Shown in pieces: positions 63,267 to 64,000 of a DNA stretch of 64,000 nucleotides (the stretch's first letter is position 1; each line of letters begins with the position of its first letter). A program made the position numbers and the translations under genes. Source of the DNA: Devosia sp. MC521 (GTDB lineage: Bacteria; Pseudomonadota; Alphaproteobacteria; Rhizobiales; Devosiaceae); the NCBI RefSeq assembly GCF_014127105.1, contig NZ_CP059902.1:591001-655000 (forward strand), in the 5' to 3' direction. Below the pieces are notes generated by a model. It was not told the origin of the DNA. It saw nothing but the letters and a program-made list of their open reading frames with translations, and made no database searches.

Positions 63267-63937
63267 GGCATGACCATGCCAAATGTTTGAGTTGCGCGAC
63301 GAACGTTGGTGAGGAAACGCACCTGGTCTTCCGGCGGTAATTGTTCAACGATAAGGGTTATGCGCTCGCGGAAATCAGGCTGTGTCGCGTATCGACGCGC
63401 AACTGAAGCCACGCCCCGTGCGGATTTTGCGAGCAGTTCAAGGTCTTGCTGGTGCCCCGAAAGCGCTGCGGGAGAGAGCGTCGTAAAATGGTCTTCGGCG
63501 AGTTGGACCCGGCCTTCGGCGATCCATTGTTCATGACGACCGACATGCTGCGCTTGCACCAGTGCGGCCTCGGCTGCTTGTGGTTGCCCGAGCTGGTAGG
63601 AGAAGAGTGACTTGGCATACCAGCCCAAAGCGTAGCTCGGCATTTGGGCAACAGCGTTGTCCGCGGTTTCTAAGCAATTGAACCGTGCCAATTCCTGCCA
63701 TTGCTCAGGCTGGAGAGCTCCATAGAGCCCGCCTGCGACGTTGATGCAGCGTCGCAAAATGTCATCTGTAGATCTGTAGGAAATGGCTTGAGATTTATCG
63801 TGACCAAGGAGTGTTTCGAAAAAGCTCTCGTCGGTCGTACCCACCTGCATTAGCCCTGACAGCTCTCGTTGTCCCACAATCATGCTTGTCGCAAAAAGCG
63901 AAAAGGAGAGAAAGGCAAGAGTAACGCGGCTAAACAT
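63263..63937 (-). CDS. Unknown membrane-anchored protein of the EPS module (copy B)
   Basis: 224 aa from the ATG at 63937, same length as copy A at 58666. N-terminal membrane segment (MFSRVTLAFLSFSLFATSMI), then RCINVAGGLYGALQPEQWQE, PSYALGWYAKSLFSYQLGQP and EGRVQLAEDHFTTLSPAALS. The stop overlaps the Wzy-like start. A TTG start 14 codons earlier is possible and falls in the conserved block. Confidence 0.8.
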   Translation of the reverse strand: MFSRVTLAFLSFSLFATSMIVGQRELSGLMQVGTTDESFFETLLGHDKSQAISYRSTDDILRRCINVAGGLYGALQPEQWQELARFNCLETADNAVAQMPSYALGWYAKSLFSYQLGQPQAAEAALVQAQHVGRHEQWIAEGRVQLAEDHFTTLSPAALSGHQQDLELLAKSARGVASVARRYATQPDFRERITLIVEQLPPEDQVRFLTNVRRATQTFGMVMP

Positions 63938-63939
63938 TG

Positions 63940-63982
63940 GGCGTTTCCGAGTAGGTACCAAGTACACCCGGTACGGCAAGAA
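63940..63982 (-). promoter_or_regulatory. 43-bp block conserved before both EPS modules (copy B)
   Basis: Identical to 59343-59385 while bases on either side differ. Immediately upstream of the first ATG of module copy B. Confidence 0.5.
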
Positions 63983-64000
63983 AATAGTGATTTAGCTTGC

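Overview
The window looks like one contig of a high-GC Alphaproteobacterium, probably Hyphomicrobiales. A Devosia-like genome is my guess from gene content and protein style; no rRNA or other marker is present to prove it. It is an accessory region with three parts: an exopolysaccharide (EPS) locus, a large carboxylate/CoA catabolic island, and mobile-element debris between them.

Layout: 0.3-3.0 kb holds EPS genes on the minus strand (polymerase/ligase, glycosyltransferase), cut off upstream by an IS21-family element (3145-5786). 5.8-9.7 kb is insertion-sequence debris (IS3 and IS30 remnants) around an intact IS256-family element (7026-8449). 9.7-37.8 kb is the catabolic island: an alpha/beta hydrolase lacking its nucleophile, two metallo-beta-lactamase-fold enzymes, a branched-chain-type ABC importer, two full tripartite tricarboxylate transport (TTT) systems, an SDR pair with one degenerate subunit, a MaoC-like pair, a crotonase, a FadB-like fusion, a CaiB-type CoA transferase, a 2-hydroxyacid dehydrogenase, a GMC oxidoreductase and two LysR regulators. 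A candidate operator of the form TTTGCA-N5-TGnnAA recurs in front of several of these operons. 37.8-43 kb is a graveyard: a truncated GGDEF gene, broken integrase and IS91 pieces, an intact tyrosine recombinase and a frameshifted IS5-family copy.

43.3-49.9 kb carries the most unusual cassette: NTP_transf_5-like nucleotidyltransferase, PqqD-like protein, HPr-kinase-like protein, two family-2 glycosyltransferases and an unknown protein, most of them touching or overlapping, followed upstream by UDP-glucose dehydrogenase. It lies between two inverted IS5-family copies (41751-43045 and 50147-51442).

51.6-64 kb is EPS machinery: an initiating sugar transferase, then, beyond a second IS256 copy (52631-54054), a four-gene module of unknown membrane protein, Wzy/ligase, PPP-type phosphatase and Wzz/BY-kinase. 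The same module occurs again next to it (60.5-64 kb) as a divergent paralogous copy whose kinase is cut to its first 155 or so residues and lies beside decayed ugd pieces. A 43-bp block is identical in front of both modules. The two IS256 copies each keep a perfect 8-bp target duplication, so they inserted independently.
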